Source: Phalacrocorax aristotelis (lineage: Eukaryota > Chordata > Aves > Suliformes > Phalacrocoracidae). From it: DNA of 64,000 nt. Where the stretch lies: NCBI RefSeq assembly GCF_949628215.1, contig NC_134280.1, forward strand, positions 124,001 to 188,000, in the 5' to 3' direction. Made by a program: the position numbers and the translations under genes. Under the pieces are notes generated by a model, which worked only from the letters and a program-made list of their open reading frames with translations, was not told where the DNA came from and did not search any database. Shown here piece after piece: positions 49,839 through 60,176 of the stretch. How positions within the stretch are numbered: position 1 is the first letter of the stretch; the number at the start of each line of letters is the position of its first letter.

Positions 49839-52130
49839 GTAAGTAAGCTGTAGCAATAAGCATTCTGATAATTTTCTGAGAAGTGTGACTCGTATAGGGA
49901 GAAGGAAAATGTTATGTACTGTATGGCTTAGTGCTAAATTCTGCATCCAGGTCCTGATTTCAGCAAGATACTAAGCACAGGCTTAACTAAGACTTCTAGA
50001 TTCTTAGTCCAAACAGTGCAATACTGCTGTGATTCTTTTTCATGCTACTTTCGTGAACTCAGGGTTAACTACTGAGTAGGTCTCTTAACAATTAATGTCT
50101 ATGATAACGTGGTTATCATTCTTTCTGGGTTTCTTTGTATGTAGACTTGAAATATAAATATGATATAATGTAACTTTAGTGTTGCACGTTTTCAGTATAC
50201 CTTTAGTAGTTTTGATGTCTGATGTTACACAGTTTAGGGAATATTTAAAATGAATTGAGTGATTGTGCTGAGAGTTTTGATTCCAAAATCAATTTCAGCA
50301 ACTTCGAAAAGTATTTTGAGTAGTCAGAGAATGCATGCTATTTTGCTACACGATGAGCATGAATTGTCTTGTTTTATTAATTGATCGTTTATTAGACTAT
50401 TAGGAAATTTTGCATTCATATCAATTTGCTTGTGTTTTTTCAGGATAACTAAAGAAAAAAAGGTACTTGTGTCTTACTCCTGTACTTTGCTTTAGACAAA
50501 GTTAACATTGAAAACTAAAATAAAGATTTAAATAGAAAGGCTAACTGGCTTTGCTTAGGTCACAGACGGAACTTTCAGGCATGCTTTTGAAGTTTTAGTG
50601 TACTTACTGCCTGTCAGGTACATAAAGAGAAGAAATTGTGATATAGATTTGAAATGATTTTTCAAGTTTATTATTTTGGTGCCTCTCACATTAACCATCA
50701 ATTCTTCCTACACTTGTGATAATGTACCCTGAAAATAGAAAATAACATACTTAAATTTGTAAGGACACATTGTAAGTTTACATCCAGTAATGTGATATGT
50801 TGGTTGACAAGAACCTTGTTTAGATTCCAGACATGATATTGTGTGATACAGTGGAGTCTTATGTTTCAGTAGCGACCTTCCTGCCCTCATCCCAGGGGTA
50901 ACTTTACAACCAGTATTGCACTGACAGTAGAGAAGGAAAAAAAAGGCTAAATCAAAGAAATTTTGTGTGCTGATTAAAGTAATTTTTAAGACTAAATTTA
51001 AAAAGCTCAGGTTTTAGAAGTACTTCTTCAAGTGCACGGTTACATGGTTCCTGTACACTGTAGAAAGACAAGCTATTAAAACCACTACATGTGACTTAAT
51101 ACAGTATTTACGGGAATGGTAAGAGCACCAACCTCTGCTGAATTCAGAGAATGAATAGGTTCATATGGAGAGAGCAGTTCTATTAAATGGGAGGGATCAA
51201 GTGAATTAAAGGTCAAACGGACCATTTCCTAGTGAATACATTCCTTAGCAGGCAGTGATATGAAAGTAGGTAAGGGCAAGGAGGTAAGATAGCCTGCTAT
51301 TTTGAAGCGAGGAGCAGCAATCTAAATCAATTTAAAAAAACAAAAACAAACAACAGAACACACAACCTAGAAATACGAAAGTCATGAAGTAATTTGCAAT
51401 AATAGACAAAAACAGGAAGACTAGGATTTAGTTTGCTGCAGGCCTCAGACATTGTGAAACTTTCTGTGATAACAGTAGTATACTGCCAGCTTGTGTTAGG
51501 GTGAGACAGTTTTAATGAAAAAGGTTTCTTTCCATAATAGCTGAACTCTGATTATTTTTTTTTTCTTAATGTTGTTGTAACTTTTTCTCCTGGGACATAC
51601 TGAAACTGAAAGACTGCTACTTTCCCAGCCTCCCTGTGTCTGAAGCAAGGTGTTGAAACTTCTAAGCAGCAGCTTCCAGTTTTGCAGAGGGTAGGAGTGT
51701 GTGTAGTTTCTAATTAGTTTTAAACATTACCCATATCTTGAGCTTTAAAAAGCTAAACCTACTAACTTTGACTTGTGAAATTTTGTGGGTTTTTTTTTTT
51801 CTTAAAAAAAAAATATAAATCAGTCCGTTTCCTTGGGAAGAAGATGCAATCCCATTGAGAGTACAGGTACATAGAAATATTAAAACAGCCATTGCTTGAG
51901 TTGAAAATTTGTTTCTGACTTTTCTGAACCCTGAAGTGTTACGAGGGCTCCTTCCTCCTTTGGGGAGTTATTACCCATGAACAAGTCCAGATCCTACTTT
52001 GAGGGGCAGTTTTCCCTAGACCAACAAACATGGAATGAGAGCTGCTAGCTGGCTGCAGCTGAACTCTGTTACTCTGTGGAACAATCAGGATGAATATTGA
52101 ACAAAAAAGTTCTGTAGAGGAATGAGGAGA
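49839..52130. other. Intronic stretch, nothing recognised
   Basis: AT-rich single-copy DNA following the candidate exon. No further exon or transposon is supported up to the CR1 at 52131. Confidence 0.4.
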
Positions 52131-52588
52131 ATCACAGAATGCCAGGTTGGAAGGGACCTCAGGGATCATCTAGTCCAACCTCTCTAGGAAGAGCACAGTC
52201 TACACAAGATGGCCCAGCACCCCGTCCAGCCGTCTCTTGAAGGTGTCCAACATCGCCAAGTCAACCCCTTCCCTGGGGAGATTATTCCAATGGTGACTGT
52301 CCTCACTGTGAAAAATTTCCCTCTGGTGTCCAATCGGAATCTCCCCAAGAGCAACTTGTGTCCATTCCCCCTTGTCCTCTCCATGGGACTCCTTGTAAAA
52401 AGGGAGTCTCCATCTTCTTTGCAGCTACCCCTTAAGTACTGGTACATGGTGATGAGATCCCCTCTGAGCCTCCTTTTCTCAAGGCTGAACAAACCCAGCT
52501 CTCCCAGCCTATCGTCATATGGCAGCTTCCCAATCTTTTGATCATCTTGGTGGCCCTTCTCTGGACCCCTTCCAGCCTGTAATGCTCC
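52131..52588 (-). mobile_element. CR1 3'-end fragment on minus strand
   Basis: The plus strand starts with the inverted CR1 tail (atcacagaatgccaggttgg) and continues through ggacctcagggatcatctag, cccgtccagccgtctcttga and gatgagatcccctctgagcc to the truncation near 52588. Its consensus differs from the other CR1 copies here, so it is a further subfamily. On the minus strand a 138-codon open frame (52184-52600) retains [14 protein letters not shown], the C-terminal ORF2 signature. Confidence 0.9.
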
Positions 52589-54493
52589 ATAGATGGTCAA
52601 GTTGACCTGCGTGACTTTTCTCCCTTTAAATATTCAATTGGAGAACAACAGGAGGAATTTACAGAAAGATTCGTGCTTTTTGATCAGTCTTCCCATAGGC
52701 CTTAAAAATGCAAGGGAAATAATAGCCGGGTGTAGATCTCTTTCTGTGAACAAGCGTGTTTTTAAGGCTGATCGTTAGTACAAACTCAGTGTACTGGTTT
52801 ATTCTGCCTGTATATTTATGGCCAACTATAAGTTACTTAATCCTTTTGTGAGTGATGAAAAACGTCAAATCTCTGAAAAAGAAGAAAAAACCATATCCTT
52901 AGTCACCTCTAATGTTTTTGTGGGTGCAGTCAATTCTTTAGCCAACAGAATGTACTTTCTTTGTTAAGAAGCAATAACAACCCTTCTATACAAAGAAATG
53001 GTGCCTCAGTATGCGTTCTGTTGTAGCAAATAGATTGCTCAAGGGAGATAGCTTGGAAACATAGGAAAAGTGGCAAGTGATAATTCCTTATACTTTGTGA
53101 GTTGTGAGGTTTTTTTTGTTTGTTTGTTTTTGTTTTGTTTCATTTTCTGTTAAGGTCATGCCATTTTAGATAAGAGGTTCTTGAGGGCAGCAATTTCTAC
53201 TCCCAAAATACAAAATTCTTTACATCAATCATGATGTCTCCTTTTTATTTTTTCTAAAAGGTGGTGGTGGTGAATTAGAACAGTACCACTTCAACCATTG
53301 ACATAGAAATAATGTAGAATGTAGACGCAGTACTTGAAAGTTATGTAGATAATACTTTCTAACAATTTTCTAGATGGTTATATCTAACCCATTTATTAAC
53401 AGTTATAATTAAACAAGTGATATAAAAGTATAAGATCAGCTGAGCTGAAGGCTGAACAAAATTTTCTACAGTTAAGGTAAAGTTAAGAAGAGAGGCCCCA
53501 GAATTTGACCAAAACTATGATGACAAGCTAAGTTTGAGAGATGTTGCCATTACAGGAATCTAGAGTTGGTGAATACTGTGGTTGGCAGCATCTTCGTAGG
53601 TGAGATCTACGCTTAAGTTGTTTCCATTTTTTGGGGGGGAGGGTGGAGGAGAAGAAAAAATTATTGAGCAAAGAAGAGGAAGCTATTAAAGGATTCATAA
53701 ATCATGCTTTTTGCAGAAGACAGAAGTATGGATTTGACAGGTTTTGAAAACTACTCAGTTTCTTTTCGCAGTAACAAAGTATGCTTTGGCCTACTTTGAA
53801 TTGGTGACTAGGAGTGTGAAGGTGAACAACAACAAGGAAAGTGTGTGAGGTTTTTTTTGCCATCAGACCCAGGAAAAATTTTGTGTGTTTGAATTACTGG
53901 TTCTGCAGTATAGAAGCAGGTTGCCAAGAAAAGCACTTCCCTTACATGAAACTTAAGTGTGTGTAAATAGTAGCCTGTTCGCAAACTAAATGAGAACACA
54001 GCAGACTTGTAAAAACATGCAAGTTAGGCAAACATCTTGTCTTTTTTTTGTTGTTGTTGTTAAAAAGCAGCAACCATGTGCTTTATCACTTGTCAGCTGT
54101 TACGTCTCAGAACAAAAGAAATTGCACAAAAAATATGATTGTTGAACTGTAAGTGAAATTTTATAAGAAGTCTAGGAGCTGGCAACTAATGAGAAACTAC
54201 AAATAAAAATTGGAACACTGTATGGGGAGGTAAGGCGGAAGGAAAAAAAGAAAAATTTGGTGAACGTGGGTTAAGAAAAATAGTTCTATGCTTTTATGGT
54301 AATTTGATTGTATTGTTAGCTCCACCCCCACAACTGTTCCCATTCTAATCGGCAGTTAGCTTAAGCATCTAGCTACATTGCTGTATTTGGTTTTTTCCAT
54401 CATGTAAATACGCGAAAGGATGCAGAGAGTTCATGTAAATGTGCATTTGGTTATCGAAAAGGAATGTGTGTTTTTGTATTCCCCCAAACAATT
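52589..54493. other. Intronic stretch, nothing recognised
   Basis: AT-rich single-copy DNA with T/G-rich runs near 53109-53139. No supported gene. Confidence 0.4.
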
Positions 54494-54976
54494 CTGGGGA
54501 CTACAGTACAAGACAGACACGGACCTGTTAGAGTGGGTCCGGAGGAGCCCACAACAATGATAAGAGGGCTGGAATGCCTCTCCTATGACAGGCTGAGAAA
54601 CTTGGCATGTTTCACCCTGGAGAAGAGAAGGCTCCAGGAGAGACCTGATAGCCGCCTTTCTATACATAAAGCGGGATCATAAGAAAGATGGAGAGACACT
54701 TTTTACCAGGGCCTGCAGTAGCAGGACAAGAGGCAGTGGTTTTAAACTGAGAGAGGATAGGTTTAGATTGGACATAGGGAAGATTTTTTTCTTTATTGTG
54801 AGGGTGGTGAGACACTGGAACGGTTGCCTAGAGAAGTTGTGGATGCCCCATCACTGGAAGTGGTCCAAGTCTGGTTGGACAGGACTTTGAGCAACCTGAC
54901 CTGCCTACAGCAGGAGGATTGGCCTAGGTGATCTTGAAGGTCCCTTCCAAACCAAACCATTCTGTGGTTCTGTGAA
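54494..54976 (+). mobile_element. CR1 3'-end fragment
   Basis: Begins in gacacggacctgttagagtg and includes caacaatgataagagggctg, accctggagaagagaaggct and ggtcccttccaaaccaaacc, with the tail at ttctgtggttctgtgaa. It resembles the young copy at 57946-58568 in layout. It is 5'-truncated and inactive. Confidence 0.9.
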
Positions 54977-56273
54977 ACATGCCATTCGTTGCTTGTAGTA
55001 ATATTATTTGAAAAAGAGCAGTTTGGGGTTTTGATGGGGTAGGTTTTCTTTAGTAGTTTAGATGGGGTAGTTTTTCTTAGCAAGCTCAGAAAAAAATATA
55101 AAAGTTTCCAAAACAGTTCTTCCCCAAAGAACGTGAGAATTTACTTCCTTCATACATGAGTAACACCTGCAGATTTAATTATATCCTTACTTCGTTGTAA
55201 CAACAACAATTAACATTGACTAAGAATCAAAAAATAATATGACTTTAAGTTTTATGTGCTTACAGTAATTATACAGAGGGTAAATAAAATGCAGAAGGCT
55301 TTTTCTATACTTACTTTTGCATAGTTATTTTTTGAAAATAATCCTCATTAAAATTTGAAATAAAAGTAGTTTGCTGTATGTTGCTGATTTGTCGGCAAAT
55401 ATGGTCTTTTGTACGTGTATGTGCTTGTACATGTATGTTTAGATTTATTTATGAAGGAAAGCAAATTAACATGCTAGGTAAAAGAATTATGGAAGTAAAA
55501 TTACAAAATGACTGAAGGTTTCAGGGAAATAATTACTAAACTGCATATTTCTCTGTGGAATACCTAGTTAGTTTGATTACAGTTTTCTTTTAAACTAGTA
55601 GACTATATTTGATTTGTTTTATTTTATAATGGGAAGGCAGTTTTAAAAAAACAAAACAAAATAACCCCACTACTGACACAACTTCTGTAAGAGTTACTCC
55701 CGACTGTTTTAATGCTGCCGCTGCAAACCAGACTTAATAATGGTTATTTGCTGAAATGGTTAAAGAGCAGATTTTGATTATGTATTGTCAATCCATGATT
55801 AGCATCTGGTAGGAGGAATAAGTGGTTTATTAAGCCTTAGTGTACAGATGGCAACTGGAGGAGCTCAGATGTAAATTGAATTTTCGGTAGTATCACTGTA
55901 TTGTTAAGACCAGCTGGTTTTATCTTTCCAATAGCAGTGATCTGTTTGCACAAAAAGTGTTTTTGTTGTTTACAGTTACTTCAAAAGTTTAAAAGTTCAG
56001 AAAACTTTCAAAGTACATATGATTAGGTAAGAGTTTTCACTTCGTTTGCTTTGGCTTTCTTCTAGAAAGAAGCGTTCCTTGCAGTTAAATACAAAGCTTT
56101 GTCTGTTAACGGGGAATGAGAAGTATTTTTTTTCTAATTAGATTTCAGACTGTAGCTCTGTGATTTAGATGTTTAGGCTAAGAAGACATTTCTAGTCAAC
56201 TACTGAAAAATAATTTTCCATATGTAAGTTGATGCAACGTTATCTTTTTATTCTAAGACTTCAGGGACTTTTC
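54977..56273. other. Intronic stretch, nothing recognised
   Basis: AT-rich single-copy sequence between a CR1 and the LTR. No supported gene. Confidence 0.4.
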
Positions 56274-56278
56274 TGCTG

Positions 56279-56864
56279 TGTCGTGGTTCAGCCTCAGTTG
56301 GCAACTAAACACCACGCAGCCGCTCGTTCACTCCCCTCACCCCTGTGGGACAGGGGAGAGAAGCGTAAGAGCAAAAGAACTTGTGGGTTGAGATAAGTGC
56401 AGTTTAATAATTACAATAAAAATAATAATTATAATAATGATTATGATAATAACAATAATGATAATATGATAAAATGGAAAAGGGAAAAAAAACACCCAGA
56501 AACACAAACAATACAACCGCTCACCACCTGCCGACCAACGCTGCCCGTCCCCGAGCTGCGATTGCTCCCTCCTGCCCCGGCCAGCCCCTCCCAGTTAACA
56601 TACTGGGCATGACGTTACATGATATGGAATATCCCTTTGGCCAGTTTGAATCCGCTTTCTTAGCTGTGCCCCCTCCCCTCCCGGCTTCTTGTGCACCCGG
56701 CAGAGCATGGGAAGCTGGAAAAGTCCTTGACTAGTACAAGCACTACCCAGCAACAACCCAAACATCGGTGTGTTATCAACGTTGTTTTCATACTAAGTCC
56801 AAAGCACAGCACTATGCCAGCTGCAGTGAAGAAAATCAACTCTATCCCAGCTAAAACCATGACA
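56279..56864 (-). mobile_element. Solo LTR of an endogenous retrovirus, minus orientation
   Basis: The 586-bp block starts TGTCGTGGTT and ends AACCATGACA, an imperfect 10-bp inverted repeat (9 of 10) with the TG...CA ends of a retroviral LTR. It is flanked on both sides by TGCTG (56274-56278 and 56865-56869), a 5-bp target duplication. The layout resembles a common avian ERVL-like LTR as I remember it; the family is not verified. On the minus strand, an ATF-like site (TAACGTCA, complement of 56610-56617) precedes a decayed TATA region, and ATTAAA (complement of 56403-56408) may be the polyadenylation signal. An AAT-rich simple repeat at about 56408-56470 lies inside. No internal viral genes are attached. 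Confidence 0.88.
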
Positions 56865-56869
56865 TGCTG

Positions 56870-57514
56870 GTAGCTAATATGAGTACTGTGTTCCTGTTTC
56901 AGCTAGAAACCTGCTTTTAGTAGGCCTTTGCCAGTTAACCTCAGGAAAGCTCCAAGAAGTGTCATCTGGGTAAGGGTTACAAGTTCAAGGAAGAAAGTGT
57001 ATCGTGTGTGGGTTTTTTTATTTGCTGTTACTGGAATTTGTAATATTACTGTGAATCATTTGATTATATTCTTAAAGCCTTACAAATCCTTAGGCAAAAC
57101 TAAATTTGCTGTATTCAATTTATTTTCTGGCTTTAAGGTAAGTAGCAAATCCTGTGGTAATAAAAGTTAAAATAGTGGAATCAAAAGAGTCAGAACTGAG
57201 AAGGCAACTGGGATCCTTAATTAAATAAACAATGATAGTTCTTTTCATTTTAACGTGACAACTGGAAGAGCTTAGATGTGTGTTTTGTGAGAAACTGGTG
57301 GGAAAACAGAGCAGCTTGGTAACTGGGAGTGGCCTACTGATCATTTCTCTTTAGCCGTGTGTGAAAGGCACAAGGCCGTGGCTTATTCTTGATTTGTGGT
57401 TGTAGCTCTGTTCTGTTGCTTGTAGCGATAGTAGTCCATAAACGATTTATTAATTTATCTTAACAGTGAGTGAATGAGAGATTTTTTTTTTTCAGAATTT
57501 TTTGCCTGGCAGGA
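56870..57514. other. Intronic stretch, nothing recognised
   Basis: About 640 bp of AT-rich sequence between the LTR and the nested CR1 pair. No supported gene. Confidence 0.4.
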
Positions 57515-57945
57515 CAGGTTGGGGTCAGTAGCAGAAAGGCCCTTGGGGTTTTGGTAGCCAGCAAGCTGAACATGAGTCAGCCATGCACTCTTGCAGCAAA
57601 ATAGGCAACTGCGTCCTGGGGTGTGTTAGCAGGAGTGTAGGCAGCAGCCTGAGGGAAGTGATTCCCACTGCCCCATTTGGTCCTTGTGAGACCACTTCTA
57701 GAGTGCTGTATCCCAGTTCTGGGGTCCCCACTACAAGAAAGATAGTGACATACTTTAGTGAGTCCAGGGGTTGGATACCAAGGTGAATAGGGAACGAGGG
57801 TGCATGACATAACACGGATATGTGACAGAATTGGAATCATTCAGCCTTGAGGAGGCTCAGGGAAGTTAATGGTTATCCTGAGTCAGATTCTTCTTGGAAG
57901 TATGCAATGGAAAGAGAAGAAGCAAACGATATAAATTATGCGATG
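57515..57945 (+). mobile_element. Older CR1, 5' part, interrupted by a younger CR1
   Basis: Diverged CR1 ORF2 C-terminal sequence. It includes gcaactgcgtcctggggtg, ccttgtgagaccacttctag and tcagccttgaggaggctcag, and stops in the middle of the 3' region at about 57945. Its missing 3' end appears after the next element (58569-58732). The pieces line up on the CR1 consensus except for about 60 bp lost at the junction. Confidence 0.82.
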
Positions 57946-58568
57946 TCTGTTTGCAGCCCAGAAAACCAGCGGTGTCCTGGGCTGCAACAAAAGCAGCAGG
58001 TCGAAGGAGGTGGTTGTCCCCCTCTACTCTGCTCTGGTGAGACCCCCCCTGGGAGCACTGTGCTTAGCTCTGAGGTCCCCAGAACAAGAAAAATGTGGAC
58101 CTGGTAGAGTGGGTCCAGAGGAGGACCACAACAATGATCAGAGGGCTGAAACCCCTCTGCTATAATGAAAGCCTGAGAGAGTTGGGGTTGGGCAGCCTGG
58201 AGAAGAGAAGGCTCTGGGGAGACCTGATTGTGGCCTTTCAGTATATAAAGGGGGATTATAAAATAGAGACACACATTTTACCAGGGCCTGCAGTGACAGG
58301 ACAAGGGTAATGGTATTAAACTGAAAGAGAGGGTTGGTTCAGATTGCACATAAGGAAGACATTCTTTACGATGAGGGCAGTGAGGCACTGGTACAGGCTG
58401 CCCAGAGCAGCTGTGGATGCCCCATCCCTGGGGTGTTCAAGCCCAGGCTGGACGGGGCTTTGAGCAACCTGCTCTAGTGGAAGGTGTCCCTTCCCGTGGC
58501 AGGGGGTTGGGACTAGGTGATCTTTAAGGTCCCTTCCAAACGAAACCTGTCTGTGGTTCTATGAAACA
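57946..58568 (+). mobile_element. Younger CR1 inserted into an older CR1
   Basis: Less diverged than the sequence on both sides. It begins 5'-truncated near ttgcagcccagaaaaccagc, continues through gagtgggtccagaggaggac and caggctgcccagagcagctg, and ends with the CR1 tail (cctgtctgtggttctatgaa) at about 58568. Its 3' 220 bp are nearly identical to 36675-36897. Short ORFs here are CR1 relics. Confidence 0.88.
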
Positions 58569-58732
58569 CTGAAATGGGTGTTCAGAGAGCCTGCAAAATC
58601 GGTATCTTGTTTACTGGACAAGGCTCTGAGCAACTTGATGTAACTTAGAAGTTAACCATACTTTTGAGCAAGAAATGGGACCAGATGATTTCTGTAAGAT
58701 CCCTCCAATCTAAGCAACTTCACGATTCTATC
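58569..58732 (+). mobile_element. Older CR1, 3' part, continuing from 57945
   Basis: Contains the diverged CR1 3' sequence tactggacaaggctctgagc, aagaaatgggaccagatgat and the tail acgattctatc. It has no 5' half of its own, and it picks up where the copy ending at 57945 stops. Confidence 0.72.
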
Positions 58733-58790
58733 TTAAGTTGAAAATTCTTAATTATTTTCCTTTTCTTCCCCTTTGTCTCCTTCCTCCTAG

Positions 58791-58900
58791 GATTTCTGAA
58801 GGAGGAAGATAGAATTAGAGTCAGTAGCATCAAGGAATTGTTGAGTCAAGGCAGTGCTTCTCAGCAAGGAATGTGTGGTGGTGGAAGACAGCTGCAGTGA
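58791..58900 (+). other. Weak candidate terminal exon
   Basis: A pyrimidine tract of about 35 bp ends in ctcctag at 58790, one of the strongest acceptors in the window. After it, one frame is open for 35 codons (beginning FLKEEDRIRVSSIKELL) to a TGA at 58898-58900. Its phase (two bases complete the first codon) fits the one-base overhang left by one open frame of the exon at 49796-49838, a match expected one time in three. No strong donor follows and no homology is recognised. It could be a terminal or cryptic exon, or chance. Confidence 0.22.
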
Positions 58901-59592
58901 TTGACTCCTGTTTTTTCCACTGCCCTTCCACATCCTCAGTGAGACCTTTCTTACGGTAGTGCTGTCTCCCTGATTTGGCAATGCCTCAACACCATATCTT
59001 GGTCACTTCCTTAGCTCTGCTGCAGTGTAGTACATCCTCTTAGTTCCTTTGCTTTTCTGTTGGGCTTGGTTTTACCCAGCGTTGCAAATACAGATTTGTG
59101 AATATGGCCGACTACACCAAATTGTCACAAATACAACCTTGTGTATCCTGCCAGCTACATTAATTGTTGGGAATATGATTTATTACACAGCTTTAGTTAG
59201 CAATCTAAGATTTATTAATATTTTTGAGATAGATCACAGTGTTAGGTTGTAGAATTTTTAACAGTATCAGCTAATATTAAAACAGCGATTTGGAGTTTTT
59301 TACAATCAACATAGTGACTTAGTTAAAGATTTGAGAATGGCAAGGTTCACTCTGTTACTTACATAGAAGAGGTGCACGAAGGAAAATTGAGGTATACTTG
59401 AGTTAGAATGATTCAGAGGGATTGTGGATACAGGTGATAAGGAGGACCGTCCCATTGAGTCATGAGGTTTAGAATAGACCCTCTTCCTTTCTAAACTTCT
59501 TTCAGAGAGAAGTCTAGGTGTGGCTAGGTCCAATCTTAGTCTCAGACTTGGTCAACTGTCTATGTGAATAGGGATTATATATAATACACACA
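58901..59592. other. Intronic stretch, nothing recognised
   Basis: About 690 bp of single-copy sequence between the candidate exon and the LTR-like block. No supported gene. Confidence 0.4.
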
Positions 59593-60176
59593 TGTAGTCA
59601 AATTGCACACACCCCCCCCAAGGTTAACCTGGGAATAAAATTTCCCTTTTTTTGAGTTTCATAAATTACTCACTCTTATGTGCTGGCATTCGTCAGCACA
59701 TGGCTGGTGAACCTTGCGAAATCAGGCCTTTGAGTCTTCTCAAAATTGTCAGCAGATGATCCTTCAGTCCTCGCGAAATCTACCCTGAGAGGCGTCCCAG
59801 CCCAGGGGGAGATACAGGGTCACACAGCCCGCTGCAGTCTTGGAGAGCTCAAAGGTTCTCCCTCTTGGATCTCTAGTTATAGGATCGAGATGATTGGCTT
59901 TGGTCAATATTTTACATTCTGGCCATGATTCTGGTACGCAGGTCAGGGAGCAGGTGGCCCACTTGTGGACAGAGATTGGCTGGTGGCCAAGTCATTATGA
60001 CCAAGATAACAGCGAGATAGGGGTTATCCTGAGATCTCAGGGTGGTCCTGATGTACCATTCAGGCAGTAGATGGCCCAGGTGTGGACCCAGATTGCCTGA
60101 GCCCAAGTTGTTATGACCAAGGTAACAACACAATAGGGTTTATGCTGGGATCTCAGAGTGGCCCAGAGAGACTGCA
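59593..60176 (-). mobile_element. LTR-like element, minus orientation, family unknown
   Basis: The block is richer in G+C than its flanks and bounded by TGTAGTC (59593) and GACTGCA (60176), a TG...CA inverted repeat matching at 6 of 7. Read on the minus strand, it has two tandem 116-bp units, then CCAAT (complement of 59892-59896), then TATAA (complement of 59877-59881), then a GC-richer region with the TTTCGCGAGG and TTTCGCAAGG motifs. That is the order U3 enhancers, promoter, R/U5. I found no clear AATAAA and no convincing target duplication. A solo LTR is the best reading; a non-LTR repeat is possible. Confidence 0.5.
59943..60176. repeat. Two-copy tandem repeat, about 116 bp
   Basis: The first copy runs about 59943-60058 and the second about 60061-60176. 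Shared anchors are tggccca (59955 and 60072), ttatgaccaag (59995 and 60111) and gggatctcag or gagatctcag. The copies differ by several substitutions and small gaps, so the duplication is old. In the LTR reading it lies in U3, where duplicated enhancers are common. Confidence 0.75.

Noticed and set aside
59943..60176. Satellite DNA
   Set aside because: Only two diverged copies, within a larger LTR-like block with promoter motifs; tandem duplication within U3 explains it better.
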